Assembly: GCA_947446645.1 (NCBI GenBank)
Contig: CANFHA010000017.1
Location: 53,741-117,740, forward strand
Direction: 5' to 3'
From: Chitinophagaceae bacterium
GTDB lineage: Bacteria > Bacteroidota > Bacteroidia > Chitinophagales > Chitinophagaceae
Length of the DNA stretch: 64,000 bases
The translations under genes were made by a program, and so were the position numbers. Below, piece by piece: positions 35,415 to 44,199 of the stretch. The notes under the pieces were generated by a model, which had not been told where the DNA came from, made no database searches, and was given only the letters and a program-made list of their open reading frames with translations. Each line of letters begins with the position of its first letter. The stretch's first letter is position 1.

Positions 35415-36488
35415 ATGCAGTTTACAGCGCAGCAAATAGCTACCCTGTTACAAGGCAAACTGGAGGGTGATCCTGATGCCAAAGTAACCGAAGTATCAAA
35501 GATAGAAGACGCGGTTGAAGGTTCTTTGAGTTTCATAGCAAACCCGAAATATGAAGAATATATATACACTTCGGCGGCGACAATAGTAATTGTAAATGAA
35601 TCCCTTGAATTAGCACGACCTGTAACACCCACCCTGATAAGGGTTGCGGACGCTTACAGCAGTTTTGCTTTTTTACTTGAAAAATATCGTGAGATAATTT
35701 CCGGCAGCGGCAAAACGGGGGTGGAGCAGCCGTCGTACATATCTGCTTCTGCAAAAGTTGCAACCGATGTGTACATTGGTGCGTTCTCTTATATTGGTGA
35801 CAATGTGGTGATTGAAAGTGGCGTAAAGATTTATCCCGGATGTTATATTGGCAACAATGTAGTTGTTAGGGAACAGTCTAAGATATATTCAGGGGTAAAA
35901 ATATACGACGAGTGCCGCATAGGTTGCAGGGTGGTTATACATTCCGGCACGGTAATAGGTGGCGACGGCTTTGGCTTTGCCCCGCTTAATGATGGCAGTT
36001 ACAAAAAAATTCCTCAGATTGGCAACGTGATTATAGAAGACGATGTGGAGATCGGTTCCAATACTACTATAGACCGCGCTACAATGGGCTCCACCGTTAT
36101 CCGTAAGGGTGTGAAGCTTGATAACCTGATACAGGTGGCGCATAATGTGGAGATCGGAGAGAATACGGTAATAGCTGCTCAGACTGGTATATCCGGCAGT
36201 ACAAAAATCGGTAAAAATTGCTCTATTGGTGGGCAGGTAGGCATAGTAGGGCACATACACATTGCCGACGGTACTAAAATAAACGCACAAAGCGGATTGT
36301 CAAAGTCAGTGACCAATACAAATATTACTTTGAATGGTACTCCTGCATTTGAATATAAAAGTTCATTAAAAAGTCAGGCAATTTTCAGAAATTTACCGGA
36401 ATTACAGCAACGTCTTCAAAAACTTGAAGAAACGGTGCAGGAATTGACGGCATTATTAAGTACGCAAAACCTGGAGTATAAAAAGTGA
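35415..36488 (+). CDS. lpxD: UDP-3-O-(3-hydroxyacyl)glucosamine N-acyltransferase
   Basis: The 357-residue protein has the N-terminal uridine-binding domain (FTAQQIATLLQGKLEGDPDA), then many hexapeptide repeats forming a left-handed beta helix (for example VYIGAFSYIGDNVVIESGVK), the catalytic-His segment QVAHNVEIG, and a C-terminal helical tail. It adds the second amide-linked acyl chain in lipid A synthesis. Its TGA overlaps the next gene's GTG by 4 bases (GTGA). Confidence 0.96.
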   Translation: MQFTAQQIATLLQGKLEGDPDAKVTEVSKIEDAVEGSLSFIANPKYEEYIYTSAATIVIVNESLELARPVTPTLIRVADAYSSFAFLLEKYREIISGSGKTGVEQPSYISASAKVATDVYIGAFSYIGDNVVIESGVKIYPGCYIGNNVVVREQSKIYSGVKIYDECRIGCRVVIHSGTVIGGDGFGFAPLNDGSYKKIPQIGNVIIEDDVEIGSNTTIDRATMGSTVIRKGVKLDNLIQVAHNVEIGENTVIAAQTGISGSTKIGKNCSIGGQVGIVGHIHIADGTKINAQSGLSKSVTNTNITLNGTPAFEYKSSLKSQAIFRNLPELQQRLQKLEETVQELTALLSTQNLEYKK

Positions 36489-37951
36489 GTGAAGACATTT
36501 TAATTAAACCGGAAAGCAGAAAAAAAACAGACACTTTGCATTCGACCAACAATAGTCAAAACCAGCAAACGCTTAAAGGATCTGTTACGCTGCATGGTGT
36601 AGGATTACATACAGGCGCAAACGTAACAATGACCATGAAGCCGGCAAGTCCGGGCTATGGTATCCGTTTTCAGCGCGTAGATCTTCCCGATAAGCCAATT
36701 GTAAAAGCAGATGTTGATTTCGTAGTTGATACCTCGCGCGGCACTACTATAGAATACAATGGCGCGCGCGTAAGCACAATTGAGCACACTCTTTCCGCAC
36801 TCGTGGGACTGGGTATAGACAATGTGCTGATAGAAATGGATGGGCCGGAAGTGCCGATAATGGACGGCAGCGCCCGCCAGTTTATGGATGCGATCGAAAG
36901 TGCAGGCATTCAGGAGCAGGAAGCAAGGCGTATCGTTTATTCTATCGACACCAATATACATTACTATGATCCGGTAAAGAATGTAGATATGCTGGCTGTT
37001 CCGTCTACGGAATACCAGATTACTGCACTCATTGACTTTAACTCGCCGGTTTTGGGCACGCAGCATGCTGCACTCAAGCATATCGGTGAGTTTCGCAACC
37101 AGATAGGGCCATGCCGCACCTTTTGTTTCCTGCATGAGCTGGAATATTTGCTGGACAACAACCTGATAAAGGGTGGGGACCTCAGCAATGCCATAGTAGT
37201 GGTAGATAAGATAGTGAGTGATGAGGAACTTCAGCGCCTTGCCGGAATATTCAACAAGCAGAAGATTGAAGTAAAGCAGGAGGGTATCCTCAACAACATT
37301 CAACTGCATTACCCCAATGAACCTGCGCGCCACAAACTGCTGGACGTGATAGGCGACCTCGCGCTTGTAGGGCACTCTATTAAGGCGCACATCATTGCTA
37401 GCCGGCCTGGCCATGCTACCAATGTAGAGTTTGCTAAAAAAATAAAACAGTACATCAAGAAAAATAAGCACCTTTCTGACATACCCCATTACGACCCATC
37501 GCAGCAAGCTATCTACGACATTACGCAGATAGAGAAGGCGTTGCCGCATAAGTTCCCGTTCCTGTTTGTAGACAAGATCATCGAGCTAAGCGACAATCAC
37601 GTAGTAGGTATTAAGAATGTAACGTTCAACGAGCATTTCTTCCAGGGCCACTTCCCGGGGAATCCCGTCATGCCCGGCGTGCTGCAGATTGAAGCGCTTG
37701 CTCAAACTGGTGGCATACTCGCGCTGAACAATATCAGCGACCGGGAAAACTATGATACCTACTTCCTGAAGATAGACAAGGTTCGCTTTAAGCAATTGGT
37801 GCGCCCCGGTGATACCCTGATACTGAAACTGGAACTGCTGAACCCTATACGCAGAGGTATATGCGAAATGAGGGGCACAGCCTATGTTGGTAACAAACTT
37901 GCTACGGAAGCTGAGCTGGTAGCGCAAATCGTAAGAAAAGACAAAAAATGA
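36485..37951 (+). CDS. lpxC-fabZ: LpxC-FabZ fusion: UDP-3-O-acyl-GlcNAc deacetylase / 3-hydroxyacyl-ACP dehydratase
   Basis: The 488-residue protein starts at GTG. Residues about 25-325 are LpxC, a zinc deacetylase, with [12 protein letters not shown], the Zn-ligand His in [10 protein letters not shown], and [20 protein letters not shown]. Residues about 340-488 are FabZ, with [14 protein letters not shown] and [20 protein letters not shown]. The two enzymes compete for the same 3-hydroxyacyl-ACP pool; the fusion is typical of Bacteroidota. It overlaps lpxD and lpxA by 4 bases each, so the block is translationally coupled. Confidence 0.97.
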   Translation: MSEDILIKPESRKKTDTLHSTNNSQNQQTLKGSVTLHGVGLHTGANVTMTMKPASPGYGIRFQRVDLPDKPIVKADVDFVVDTSRGTTIEYNGARVSTIEHTLSALVGLGIDNVLIEMDGPEVPIMDGSARQFMDAIESAGIQEQEARRIVYSIDTNIHYYDPVKNVDMLAVPSTEYQITALIDFNSPVLGTQHAALKHIGEFRNQIGPCRTFCFLHELEYLLDNNLIKGGDLSNAIVVVDKIVSDEELQRLAGIFNKQKIEVKQEGILNNIQLHYPNEPARHKLLDVIGDLALVGHSIKAHIIASRPGHATNVEFAKKIKQYIKKNKHLSDIPHYDPSQQAIYDITQIEKALPHKFPFLFVDKIIELSDNHVVGIKNVTFNEHFFQGHFPGNPVMPGVLQIEALAQTGGILALNNISDRENYDTYFLKIDKVRFKQLVRPGDTLILKLELLNPIRRGICEMRGTAYVGNKLATEAELVAQIVRKDKK

Positions 37952-38751
37952 TCCATCCGCTTACATACGTCCACCCCGATTCCAAAATAGGTCCTAATGT
38001 AAAAATTGATCCTTTCACTACCATCCATAAAAACGTGGAGATAGGGGAGGGAACATGGATAGGCTCTAATGTAACCATAATGGAAGGTGCGCGCATCGGC
38101 AAAAACTGCCGCATTTTTCCTAGCTCAGTAATATCGGCCATTCCCCAGGATCTTAAGTTCAAGGGGGAAGATACTATTTGTGTGATAGGTGACAATACTA
38201 CCATCCGTGAGTGTGTTACCATCAACCGTGGCACAACTGATAAAAATATGACCAAAATAGGCAACAACTGCCTTATAATGGCATATACGCACATAGCACA
38301 TGATTGTGAGGTGGGGAACCACTGCATATTCTCTAACAATACCACGCTGGCGGGTCATATAATAGTGGGCGACTGTGTGGTGCTGGCAGGCCTTACTGCT
38401 GTGCAGCAGTTTGTGCGTATAGGCTCTTATGCATTTGTCACTGGTGGCTCACTTGTTCGCAAAGACATTCCGCCTTATGTAAAGGCTGCCCGTGAGCCGC
38501 TTTCCTATGTGGGTGTGAACTCAGTTGGCCTGAAACGCCGTGGATATTCTATAGAAAAGATCAACCAGATACTGGACGTATACCGTATACTGTTTGTACG
38601 CGGTTATAACGTGTCTAAGGCATTGAGCATTATTGAAACCGATCTGCCTGTTTCTGACGAGCGCGATGAGATCATAAGCTTTGTACGCGATACCGGCAGA
38701 GGCATCATGAAGGGCTATATCCGTCGCCACGGTGCAGAAGATGTGCCGTAA
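37948..38751 (+). CDS. lpxA: UDP-GlcNAc 3-O-acyltransferase
   Basis: The 267-residue product has hexapeptide repeats from the N-terminus (THVHPDSKIGPNVKID-like), the catalytic His in MAYTHIAHDCEVGNH, the HVTLAGH-like NTTLAGHIIVGD, and the C-terminal helical LpxA domain starting near GLKRRGYSIEKI. It catalyses the first step of lipid A synthesis. The ATG overlaps the lpxC-fabZ stop (ATGA). Confidence 0.96.
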   Translation: MIHPLTYVHPDSKIGPNVKIDPFTTIHKNVEIGEGTWIGSNVTIMEGARIGKNCRIFPSSVISAIPQDLKFKGEDTICVIGDNTTIRECVTINRGTTDKNMTKIGNNCLIMAYTHIAHDCEVGNHCIFSNNTTLAGHIIVGDCVVLAGLTAVQQFVRIGSYAFVTGGSLVRKDIPPYVKAAREPLSYVGVNSVGLKRRGYSIEKINQILDVYRILFVRGYNVSKALSIIETDLPVSDERDEIISFVRDTGRGIMKGYIRRHGAEDVP

Positions 38752-38806
38752 CGAGCTAAGAATTTGAAGTTAAAAGTCAGTACCTCGGCCAGGGGTTAGA
38801 TTATCT

Positions 38807-38842
38807 CCTTTTGAATTTTGATCTTTTACCTTTGAATTTGAA
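38807..38842 (+). repeat. Period-7 repeat array (TTTTGAn type) before the ABC ATPase gene
   Basis: Five 7-base units (TTTTGAA, TTTTGAT, CTTTTAC, CTTTGAA, TTTGAAA) run straight into the ATG at 38843. The layout and the final CTTTGAATTTGAAA match the arrays before rplR and map, 32-35 kb away. Confidence 0.82.
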
Positions 38843-39460
38843 ATGAACATTACCCTGGAGCATATCAGCAAGCGTTTTCAGCGGCACTGGATATTTAAGG
38901 ATGTAAATTATTCTTTTGCAGGACCGCAGGCCTATGCGCTGCTTGGTCCTAATGGCAGTGGAAAGTCAACGTTACTGCGCATCATAGCAGGAATGCAGTC
39001 TCAGTCGTTAGGCAAAATCAGCTATGCAGATGGTGCTATTGCGCTGCAGCCTGGGCATATCTTTAGTCACATTAGCTTTAGCGCTCCGGGCATGGAGATA
39101 GTAGAGGAGCTTACCCTGCGTGAGTTTCTCGAGTTTCATTTCTCCTTCAAGCGCCCGTTGCACGGTCTTTCCATAGATGCTATTATACAGCTATCCGGGC
39201 TGAAGGGTACTGCTGATAAGCCAATAGCAGACTATTCCTCAGGCATGAAGCAACGGGTAAAACTGGCGCAGGCGATCTTCAGCGATACCCCCATTTTGCT
39301 GCTTGATGAGCCGTGCACAAATCTTGATCAGCAAGGGGTAGACCAATACCGAGAGTGGATAGAAACCTACGGAACTAACCGGTTGGTGATAGTAGCATCA
39401 AATGATCCACGGGAGTACTTTTTCTGTAAGGAGCAAATTGTGATCGAGGACTATAAATAA
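38843..39460 (+). CDS. ABC transporter ATP-binding protein
   Basis: The 205-residue protein has Walker A LLGPNGSGKSTLLRII, the signature YSSGMKQRVKLAQ, and Walker B ILLLDEPCTNLDQQG. No permease gene is adjacent, so its partner and cargo are unknown. Its last codons (IVIEDYK and stop) recur as a 22-base near-copy at 40618-40639, beyond the next gene. Confidence 0.9.
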   Translation: MNITLEHISKRFQRHWIFKDVNYSFAGPQAYALLGPNGSGKSTLLRIIAGMQSQSLGKISYADGAIALQPGHIFSHISFSAPGMEIVEELTLREFLEFHFSFKRPLHGLSIDAIIQLSGLKGTADKPIADYSSGMKQRVKLAQAIFSDTPILLLDEPCTNLDQQGVDQYREWIETYGTNRLVIVASNDPREYFFCKEQIVIEDYK

Positions 39461-39461
39461 T
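39440..39461 (+). repeat. Left copy of a 22-base duplicated gene end
   Basis: The last codons of the ABC ATPase gene and its stop (GTGATCGAGGACTATAAATA, then AT) recur with a single mismatch at 40618-40639, after the SGNH gene. Confidence 0.7.
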
Positions 39462-39510
39462 ACTGTCTGATTCCCCTGGAATCTTTTCATTCATTTGCAA
39501 TTTTTAGGTA

Positions 39511-40593
39511 GTGTTGAAGAAGGCGCTTGCTTATATCATGGTGTTGCTCGGCATTTCGCTGCTATGGGCGTCTACATGGCGCCCGGGCATGAGGCACATA
39601 TACTCTGCTCGGAACATTGATAAATGGTGGGGCGTGTATTCTAGCCGCAAAGGAGACCTGATGCGTTGGGCTTACCTCAGCTTTGTGAAAGAACTAAACG
39701 TGGATGACAACGATCACAAAACAATAAGGAATGCCCGGGCCGGGGACACAGGTACAAGTAACACTGTGTTGTATATGATCGGAGATAGTTATTCCTATGC
39801 TATAGCTGATACCGCATTTTCCGGGCTTTGCGGCTACAACTACTACAACAGGTACTTTGACAACTACTGTCACCCAGATCCTAAAAAGAAGAATATCCTT
39901 GTTATAGAAGTGTCTGAAAGGTTTATTCGGGATTTCTTTAGTGACTACAGGCTATATGATCACCTCAAAGATTCTACTATCAAAGAAGTATCGGTGATCC
40001 GCTTGCAGCAATCTATTTGTTATGCAGGCTTGCTTCCACAGTTTAGCATGGATTCTTTGTTCAATAAAAACATCAATCAAAATCTTGAGTTCAACCTGTT
40101 TAATTATCAATTCATGTCCCCTGTATTTGAACTGAAGGCGGCTCTGAACTATTATCTTTTTCAACGAACGCTAAATGCCGGGGTTGTTATTTCTAAAGAT
40201 AAAAAATACCTTTTTTTCGGACCTACGCTTTCTTCGTCATTTAATACAAGCTCTTATTTTCCATTACAGTCCGGTGAAGGCCGCAATATTGTGAATCACC
40301 TTAATGGAATCTATGATCATTATAAAGAAATGGGCTTCGCAGAGGTTTATGTGTCCATTATTCCTAACCCATGTACTATCATTCAGCCGGCAGGATACAA
40401 CAACCTTATCCCGGATCTACAGCAAGATAGTGCGTTGCGAATGAAGACTTTAGATGTATACTCGCGGTTCAAAAACACCCAGGCCGACGTATACAAACAC
40501 GCAGACACCCATTGGAACATGACGGGAAAGCAATTGTGGATTAACATGATAAATGAAATGATAGCCAGCAACAACCACGGCTCTTCAGAATGA
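39511..40593 (+). CDS. Membrane-anchored SGNH hydrolase-like protein (AlgJ/AlgX type)
   Basis: The 360-residue protein begins at GTG (or TTG three bases on) with a single N-terminal membrane segment (about residues 4-22). The SGNH nucleophile block is MIGDSYSYAIAD and the Asp-x-x-His pair is in KHADTHWNMTG, as in AlgJ/AlgX polysaccharide O-acetyltransferases. No MBOAT partner is adjacent. It lies between two copies of the ABC ATPase gene's 3' end, suggesting it was inserted there. Confidence 0.65.
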   Translation: MLKKALAYIMVLLGISLLWASTWRPGMRHIYSARNIDKWWGVYSSRKGDLMRWAYLSFVKELNVDDNDHKTIRNARAGDTGTSNTVLYMIGDSYSYAIADTAFSGLCGYNYYNRYFDNYCHPDPKKKNILVIEVSERFIRDFFSDYRLYDHLKDSTIKEVSVIRLQQSICYAGLLPQFSMDSLFNKNINQNLEFNLFNYQFMSPVFELKAALNYYLFQRTLNAGVVISKDKKYLFFGPTLSSSFNTSSYFPLQSGEGRNIVNHLNGIYDHYKEMGFAEVYVSIIPNPCTIIQPAGYNNLIPDLQQDSALRMKTLDVYSRFKNTQADVYKHADTHWNMTGKQLWINMINEMIASNNHGSSE

Positions 40594-40617
40594 TCGCGGT
40601 TTTGGAAGGAATTGTTA

Positions 40618-40639
40618 GTGATCGAAGACTATAAATAAT
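40618..40639 (+). repeat. Right copy of a 22-base duplicated gene end
   Basis: GTGATCGAAGACTATAAATA followed by AT matches 39440-39461 with one mismatch. It lies between the SGNH gene and tRNA-Arg, and would encode VIEDYK-stop if in frame with an ATPase gene. Confidence 0.7.
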
Positions 40640-42258
40640 TACCTTTGCACCTCTGCAATTTTAAGGCCTCGTAGTACAATGGATAGTATAAGAGTTTCCG
40701 AAGCTCCAGATCCAGGTTCGATTCCTGGCGAGGCCACTCTACGGGAAGGAAGGCGAAATAAATCTCGCCTTCCTTTCTTTTTTTCTCCCAAATCCTTGCC
40801 TGTATTAGCTATCAGGATAAGAACATTTTCATCCGACGCGGTTCGATAGGAGCCATTGTCATAAATCAATTTTTCCGGGAAGGTCGAACCGAGAATATAT
40901 CTTTTCTTGTCCAAACTCGCACTGGTAAAGAGTTTGCTCATATTTCGCAGAAAATAAAAGCCATATTCGATTATTCCCCTCTCATTGTTATCGTTCTTGC
41001 TTAACTGCGCAATTTTCGAAGCTAACCGTTCTATTTCCGGCTCTAGTTTCGTCTTGATTTTCCGGTAGTCTGCTGCATCCAGTTCGCCATCAAGCATAAG
41101 CGTTTGAGCATTATCCAATCGCTTATTGTAAGTCTCTAATTCCTTCTTCTGTTGAAGCAATTCATTGGACTTGTCCTGCCCATTCTTCTTAGATGCACCT
41201 GCCATTATCAATTCGCAAGACCGATAAATTTTATCCATGCTGCTGATATATTCCAGCATCTGCTCAAAACTTTCGTTTGCTTCGTTTGCACGGAAACGTT
41301 CATTACATTCATTCTTACAATGATAATAGTAGTAACGTGCGCTTCTTCCTTTTGAGGCACTTCCCGTTAATGTTTTACCACATTTTGCGCAAGTAAGAAA
41401 GCCTCTTAGCGGTAATTCTTCCTTTTGGCAGAAGGGTGAATTTGGCAGGTTTCGTTTACGGCCTTCAAGTACATCCTGAACCACGTAATACAAAGCATCA
41501 GCAATAATGGCATCATGTGTACCTTTCACTACCATACCCGGTTCTTGCTTGTAGGCCGGTACAGCGACCTTGCCGATGTAAACAGGGTTACGTAGCATAC
41601 ACCAGAACCTTGTTCTTCCCAAATGCATACCCTTCTTGTTGAGAATATGCCTTAGTTCCTCAATATGGTAATTACCACTTGCCATCATTTCAAACGCCTT
41701 CTCAACCATCTCCTGCTCCTTCTTGTTTGGAGCTATACATGGCTTGTTACTTTCGTTGCGGCTGTGCTTATAACCGTAAGGAGCTGAACCCATATACCGG
41801 CCATCTTTCATTGCTTTCCTTATCCCGGCAGTGATATTCATTGCCCTGCGGTCATTCTCTACTTCCGGAGCGGTCAGGTATAAAGCCAACAGGAATTTTT
41901 GTTCCGGTATCTCCATGTTTAATGGCTGCTCTATTCCCTGGGGTTCTACGCCTAGCTTATGAAGCAGGCTGATCATCGTGTATGCCTCTGGCGCATTTCG
42001 GGAAAACCTGTCCCATTTCAAGAATAGCAACAAATCAGCCATTCCCTTGTTCTTACGCAGAGCTGTAATGATATTGTTGAACTCTGGCCTGTCGAAAGTC
42101 TTAGCTGAATAGTCTTCCTTATAAAAGGCAACTATTTCGATACTGTTTGCAGCGCAATATTTCCGAAGCATTTCTTCCTGATGGGCAAGACTATGCCCTT
42201 TTTCAGCTTGCTCGTCTGTACTCACTCGGATGTATAAAATGGCTTTCTTCTGCTTCAT
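40639..42258 (-). CDS. Large serine recombinase (site-specific integrase)
   Basis: The 539-residue protein has a resolvase catalytic domain beginning KAILYIRVSTDEQ with nucleophile S13, a recombinase domain (about 150-260, including APYGYKHSRNESNK), and a zinc ribbon with CAKCGKTLTGS and a later HCKNEC. A coiled-coil-like region lies near 350-420. It should integrate and excise the island. Its final 30 or so residues (from VASPGIEPGSG on) are the antisense translation of tRNA-Arg, so its 3' end is supplied by the host chromosome. Confidence 0.88.
   Translation of the reverse strand: MKQKKAILYIRVSTDEQAEKGHSLAHQEEMLRKYCAANSIEIVAFYKEDYSAKTFDRPEFNNIITALRKNKGMADLLLFLKWDRFSRNAPEAYTMISLLHKLGVEPQGIEQPLNMEIPEQKFLLALYLTAPEVENDRRAMNITAGIRKAMKDGRYMGSAPYGYKHSRNESNKPCIAPNKKEQEMVEKAFEMMASGNYHIEELRHILNKKGMHLGRTRFWCMLRNPVYIGKVAVPAYKQEPGMVVKGTHDAIIADALYYVVQDVLEGRKRNLPNSPFCQKEELPLRGFLTCAKCGKTLTGSASKGRSARYYYYHCKNECNERFRANEANESFEQMLEYISSMDKIYRSCELIMAGASKKNGQDKSNELLQQKKELETYNKRLDNAQTLMLDGELDAADYRKIKTKLEPEIERLASKIAQLSKNDNNERGIIEYGFYFLRNMSKLFTSASLDKKRYILGSTFPEKLIYDNGSYRTASDENVLILIANTGKDLGEKKKGRRDLFRLPSRRVASPGIEPGSGASETLILSIVLRGLKIAEVQR
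40640..40647 (+). promoter_or_regulatory. Promoter -7 element for tRNA-Arg
   Basis: TACCTTTG followed by CACC is a perfect match to TAnnTTTG and ends 17 bases before the first base of the tRNA. A TTG at 40612-40614 is a weak -33 candidate, at slightly long spacing. Confidence 0.6.
40665..40736 (+). tRNA. tRNA-Arg (anticodon CCG)
   Basis: The 72-base sequence folds as a cloverleaf: acceptor GGCCTCG/CGAGGCC, D-stem GTAC/GTAT, anticodon arm AGAGT-TTCCGAA-GCTCC (one A-C mismatch at the top pair) with anticodon CCG, and T-arm CCAGG-TTCGATT-CCTGG. The discriminator is A and the CCA end is not encoded. It is the landing site of the island to its right. Confidence 0.93.
40746..40775 (+). terminator. 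Rho-independent terminator after tRNA-Arg
   Basis: An 11-bp stem (AAGGAAGGCGA and its complement) with loop AATAAATC is followed by TCTTTTTTT. It lies 9 bases after the tRNA and inside the 3' part of the minus-strand recombinase frame. Confidence 0.8.
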
Positions 42259-42520
42259 CTGTGTCCGGTTTTAGTTCTATAATTTTGTTCCTGTTATCAA
42301 ATTGTTCTTCTGCAACTGACAGTGCAACATTACACATGGCATACAACCATTCCCTGATTTTGAATAATTGTTCATCACTATATTGAACCTGTTCATCGAT
42401 CCATATCACCCTGAATTTTTCAATAGGAATTCTATCGGGAAAAACATCAGTTTGCTGGTAACCTTTTGCTCTATCTTGTGCAATTAACGTGCCTATTTCT
42501 TTTTGTCTTTTTCTCTCCAT
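42203..42520 (-). CDS. Small hypothetical protein upstream of the recombinase
   Basis: The 105-residue charged product starts MERKRQKEIGTLIAQDRAKG and ends SEYRRAS. It overlaps the recombinase start by 56 bases on the same strand, so the two are likely co-expressed. It is not recognised; the middle contains a predicted helix (DEQLFKIREWLYAMCNVALS). A start four codons upstream is possible. Confidence 0.55.
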   Translation of the reverse strand: MERKRQKEIGTLIAQDRAKGYQQTDVFPDRIPIEKFRVIWIDEQVQYSDEQLFKIREWLYAMCNVALSVAEEQFDNRNKIIELKPDTDEAEESHFIHPSEYRRAS

Positions 42521-42578
42521 ACAAAAGTACAACTAATTGATTATCAATGTGGTATGATTTTAGATATTAGGGTTTCAT

Positions 42579-42818
42579 TCACTTTTTATCTCCCTGATTT
42601 TTAATTGATTCACGTGTATTCGTTCCCTTTTCGGCAGATACAGCCGGGGCTTTTTTGGTCATGTAGTAGTCCAGCATTTCATATAGTATGCTACCTACTA
42701 CCTTTCCTACAGCAGTTCGTTGCGGTAATGCAGCCCCCTGTATCAGTTGCTGAAGTTTTTGCTCAGCTTCAATCTGTGAATTTGCCTCAATGGTTATCGG
42801 TAATGTATAAAGACCCAT
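42579..42818 (-). CDS. Small hypothetical protein of the integration module
   Basis: The 79-residue protein (MGLYTLPITIEANSQIEAEQ, then a helical middle and a polar Lys-rich tail) lies between the coiled-coil protein and the 105-residue protein, all on the minus strand with gaps of 27-58 bases. No family was recognised. Membership in the operon makes it more likely real than chance. Confidence 0.5.
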   Translation of the reverse strand: MGLYTLPITIEANSQIEAEQKLQQLIQGAALPQRTAVGKVVGSILYEMLDYYMTKKAPAVSAEKGTNTRESIKNQGDKK

Positions 42819-42845
42819 AGTCTGATTTTTTAAGTAAGTAATAAT

Positions 42846-43700
42846 TTACGCTGCCTTTTTTGTTTGCTCTCCCTGGTTAATGGCATGTTCCATCACTTTT
42901 ATTGTTTGGTCGATAAAAGGATTGTGCATAAAAAGATATTGAATGATTTGCCCAACTCTATCGATGTATTCCGGTTTAAAAAACGGATGCAGTGCTTCTT
43001 TAAGATTTTGCTCATCCTCATTAGTGATCTCACCTGTAAAAGTTTTTGGTGTACCCTTTTTCTGAAAGCTAGCCGTGCATTCCGTTTCTTCAACGGTTAT
43101 TTCACATTGATCTTCGGGAGGCAATTGTTTTTCTTTGCTACCTCCTAATAAATCACCTATCAAAGGAATACCGCTAAGTGCATTAGGCTTGCTGGCAAGT
43201 AAAACCCCGGCTAATCCGATAATTGTATCGGTTATTTTATTTGACTTGGTGCTTTTCTCTGCCTCAAGTTGATCTATCTTAATTTTAAGCGCATCAGCGT
43301 ATTCTTCTGATTCATCTAATTGTTCCTTTAGATCATCATATTCCTTTTTTAGCTGGTCATATTCCCACTTCTTTCTTTCCTGAAGCATTTTTGTGTTTAT
43401 CGACTTCTCTATGCCGGATAGTTCTTGCTTCGATGGTTCTTCTTCTCTTAGGAGCAATATATACCGTGTACACCTATGGGATTTACTATCATAGATATTA
43501 ATAGTAATATTCCGGGTTTCTGGTAGTACAAACTCTTCATGGGAATAAAATCTTTCAGGGTCATTGGTCCGGCTGACGACTTTTAGTTCATCCACTTTTA
43601 CATCATACTCTTTTGGTGTTCCATTATCTGCCTCATTTTTTAAAAGCTGATAAATTAGATTTACCCTGTTTGCCGAATACATCTCTTTTGCTAAAGCCAT
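42846..43700 (-). CDS. Hypothetical coiled-coil protein of the integration module
   Basis: The 284-residue protein has an N-terminal alpha/beta part (to about residue 90), a coiled coil with heptad-like Glu/Lys/Leu at about 105-155 (YDQLKKEYDDLKEQLDES), a short hydrophobic stretch near 160-190, and a C-terminal domain (about 200-275). No family recognised. Its start overlaps the end of the HTH gene by 10 bases. The position between excisionase and recombinase suggests a role in island mobility or maintenance. Confidence 0.6.
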   Translation of the reverse strand: MALAKEMYSANRVNLIYQLLKNEADNGTPKEYDVKVDELKVVSRTNDPERFYSHEEFVLPETRNITINIYDSKSHRCTRYILLLREEEPSKQELSGIEKSINTKMLQERKKWEYDQLKKEYDDLKEQLDESEEYADALKIKIDQLEAEKSTKSNKITDTIIGLAGVLLASKPNALSGIPLIGDLLGGSKEKQLPPEDQCEITVEETECTASFQKKGTPKTFTGEITNEDEQNLKEALHPFFKPEYIDRVGQIIQYLFMHNPFIDQTIKVMEHAINQGEQTKKAA

Positions 43701-44029
43701 ATTTGTTGTTTTTTATTGTTTACTCTATTTTTTTTGCCATTGTATATTAAAAGTTCGGGCGGGCGTTTATAATCTTCTGCCAAATAGCTATCCAGTTCTT
43801 GCGTAGAAAATAGAATTTTACTATTCTTCATACGCTGAATAGGTTTTAGTTTTCCCTCATATATCAGGCTGTACATTCTGGACACAGACAAATGGAGATA
43901 ACTCGCTGCCTCTTTAATAGATAACAACTTATCATCATCCTTTTTACCGTCCTTTCGCATTAATACTTGTGCTAGTAGCAGCTCAATCTTCTCTAACCGT
44001 TCTGTTAGTTCCGTTAACTGATTTTGCAT
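43691..44029 (-). CDS. Excisionase-family helix-turn-helix DNA-binding protein
   Basis: The 112-residue protein has an N-terminal helix (LTELTERLEKIELLLAQVL) and a MerR/Xis-type winged helix: SIKEAASYLHLSVSRMYSLI, YEGKLKPIQRMKN, and ILFSTQELDSYL. Such proteins direct excision or regulate mobile elements. It is the first gene of the minus-strand integration operon. Confidence 0.8.
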   Translation of the reverse strand: MQNQLTELTERLEKIELLLAQVLMRKDGKKDDDKLLSIKEAASYLHLSVSRMYSLIYEGKLKPIQRMKNSKILFSTQELDSYLAEDYKRPPELLIYNGKKNRVNNKKQQIWL

Positions 44030-44148
44030 ATTTCCCCCTTTTTTGACATAAAGCTACATCGGCAAAAAGCCGATTTTGTCCTACTTGGAGGTGGGGTGGG
44101 AGCAGAAAAATGATAAATGCCTGCTTTAGGCACGTTCTAAAAGCAAAA

Positions 44149-44171
44149 AAAGCAGAGAATACATCTGCTTT
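44149..44171 (-). terminator. Rho-independent terminator of the RteC-like gene
   Basis: On the minus strand AAAGCAGA-TGTATTC-TCTGCTTT is followed by a T-run (complement of the A-run at 44142-44148). It lies 29 bases after the RteC-like stop and insulates the regulator from the integration operon. Confidence 0.75.
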
Positions 44172-44199
44172 ATTGTATTTTATTGCTTTTTGGTGGGAG

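Noticed and set aside
36605..37549. 314-codon minus-strand frame across lpxC-fabZ
   Set aside because: Exact antisense shadow of a gene with intact catalytic motifs; composition is Tyr/His/Ile-rich, as expected of a shadow.
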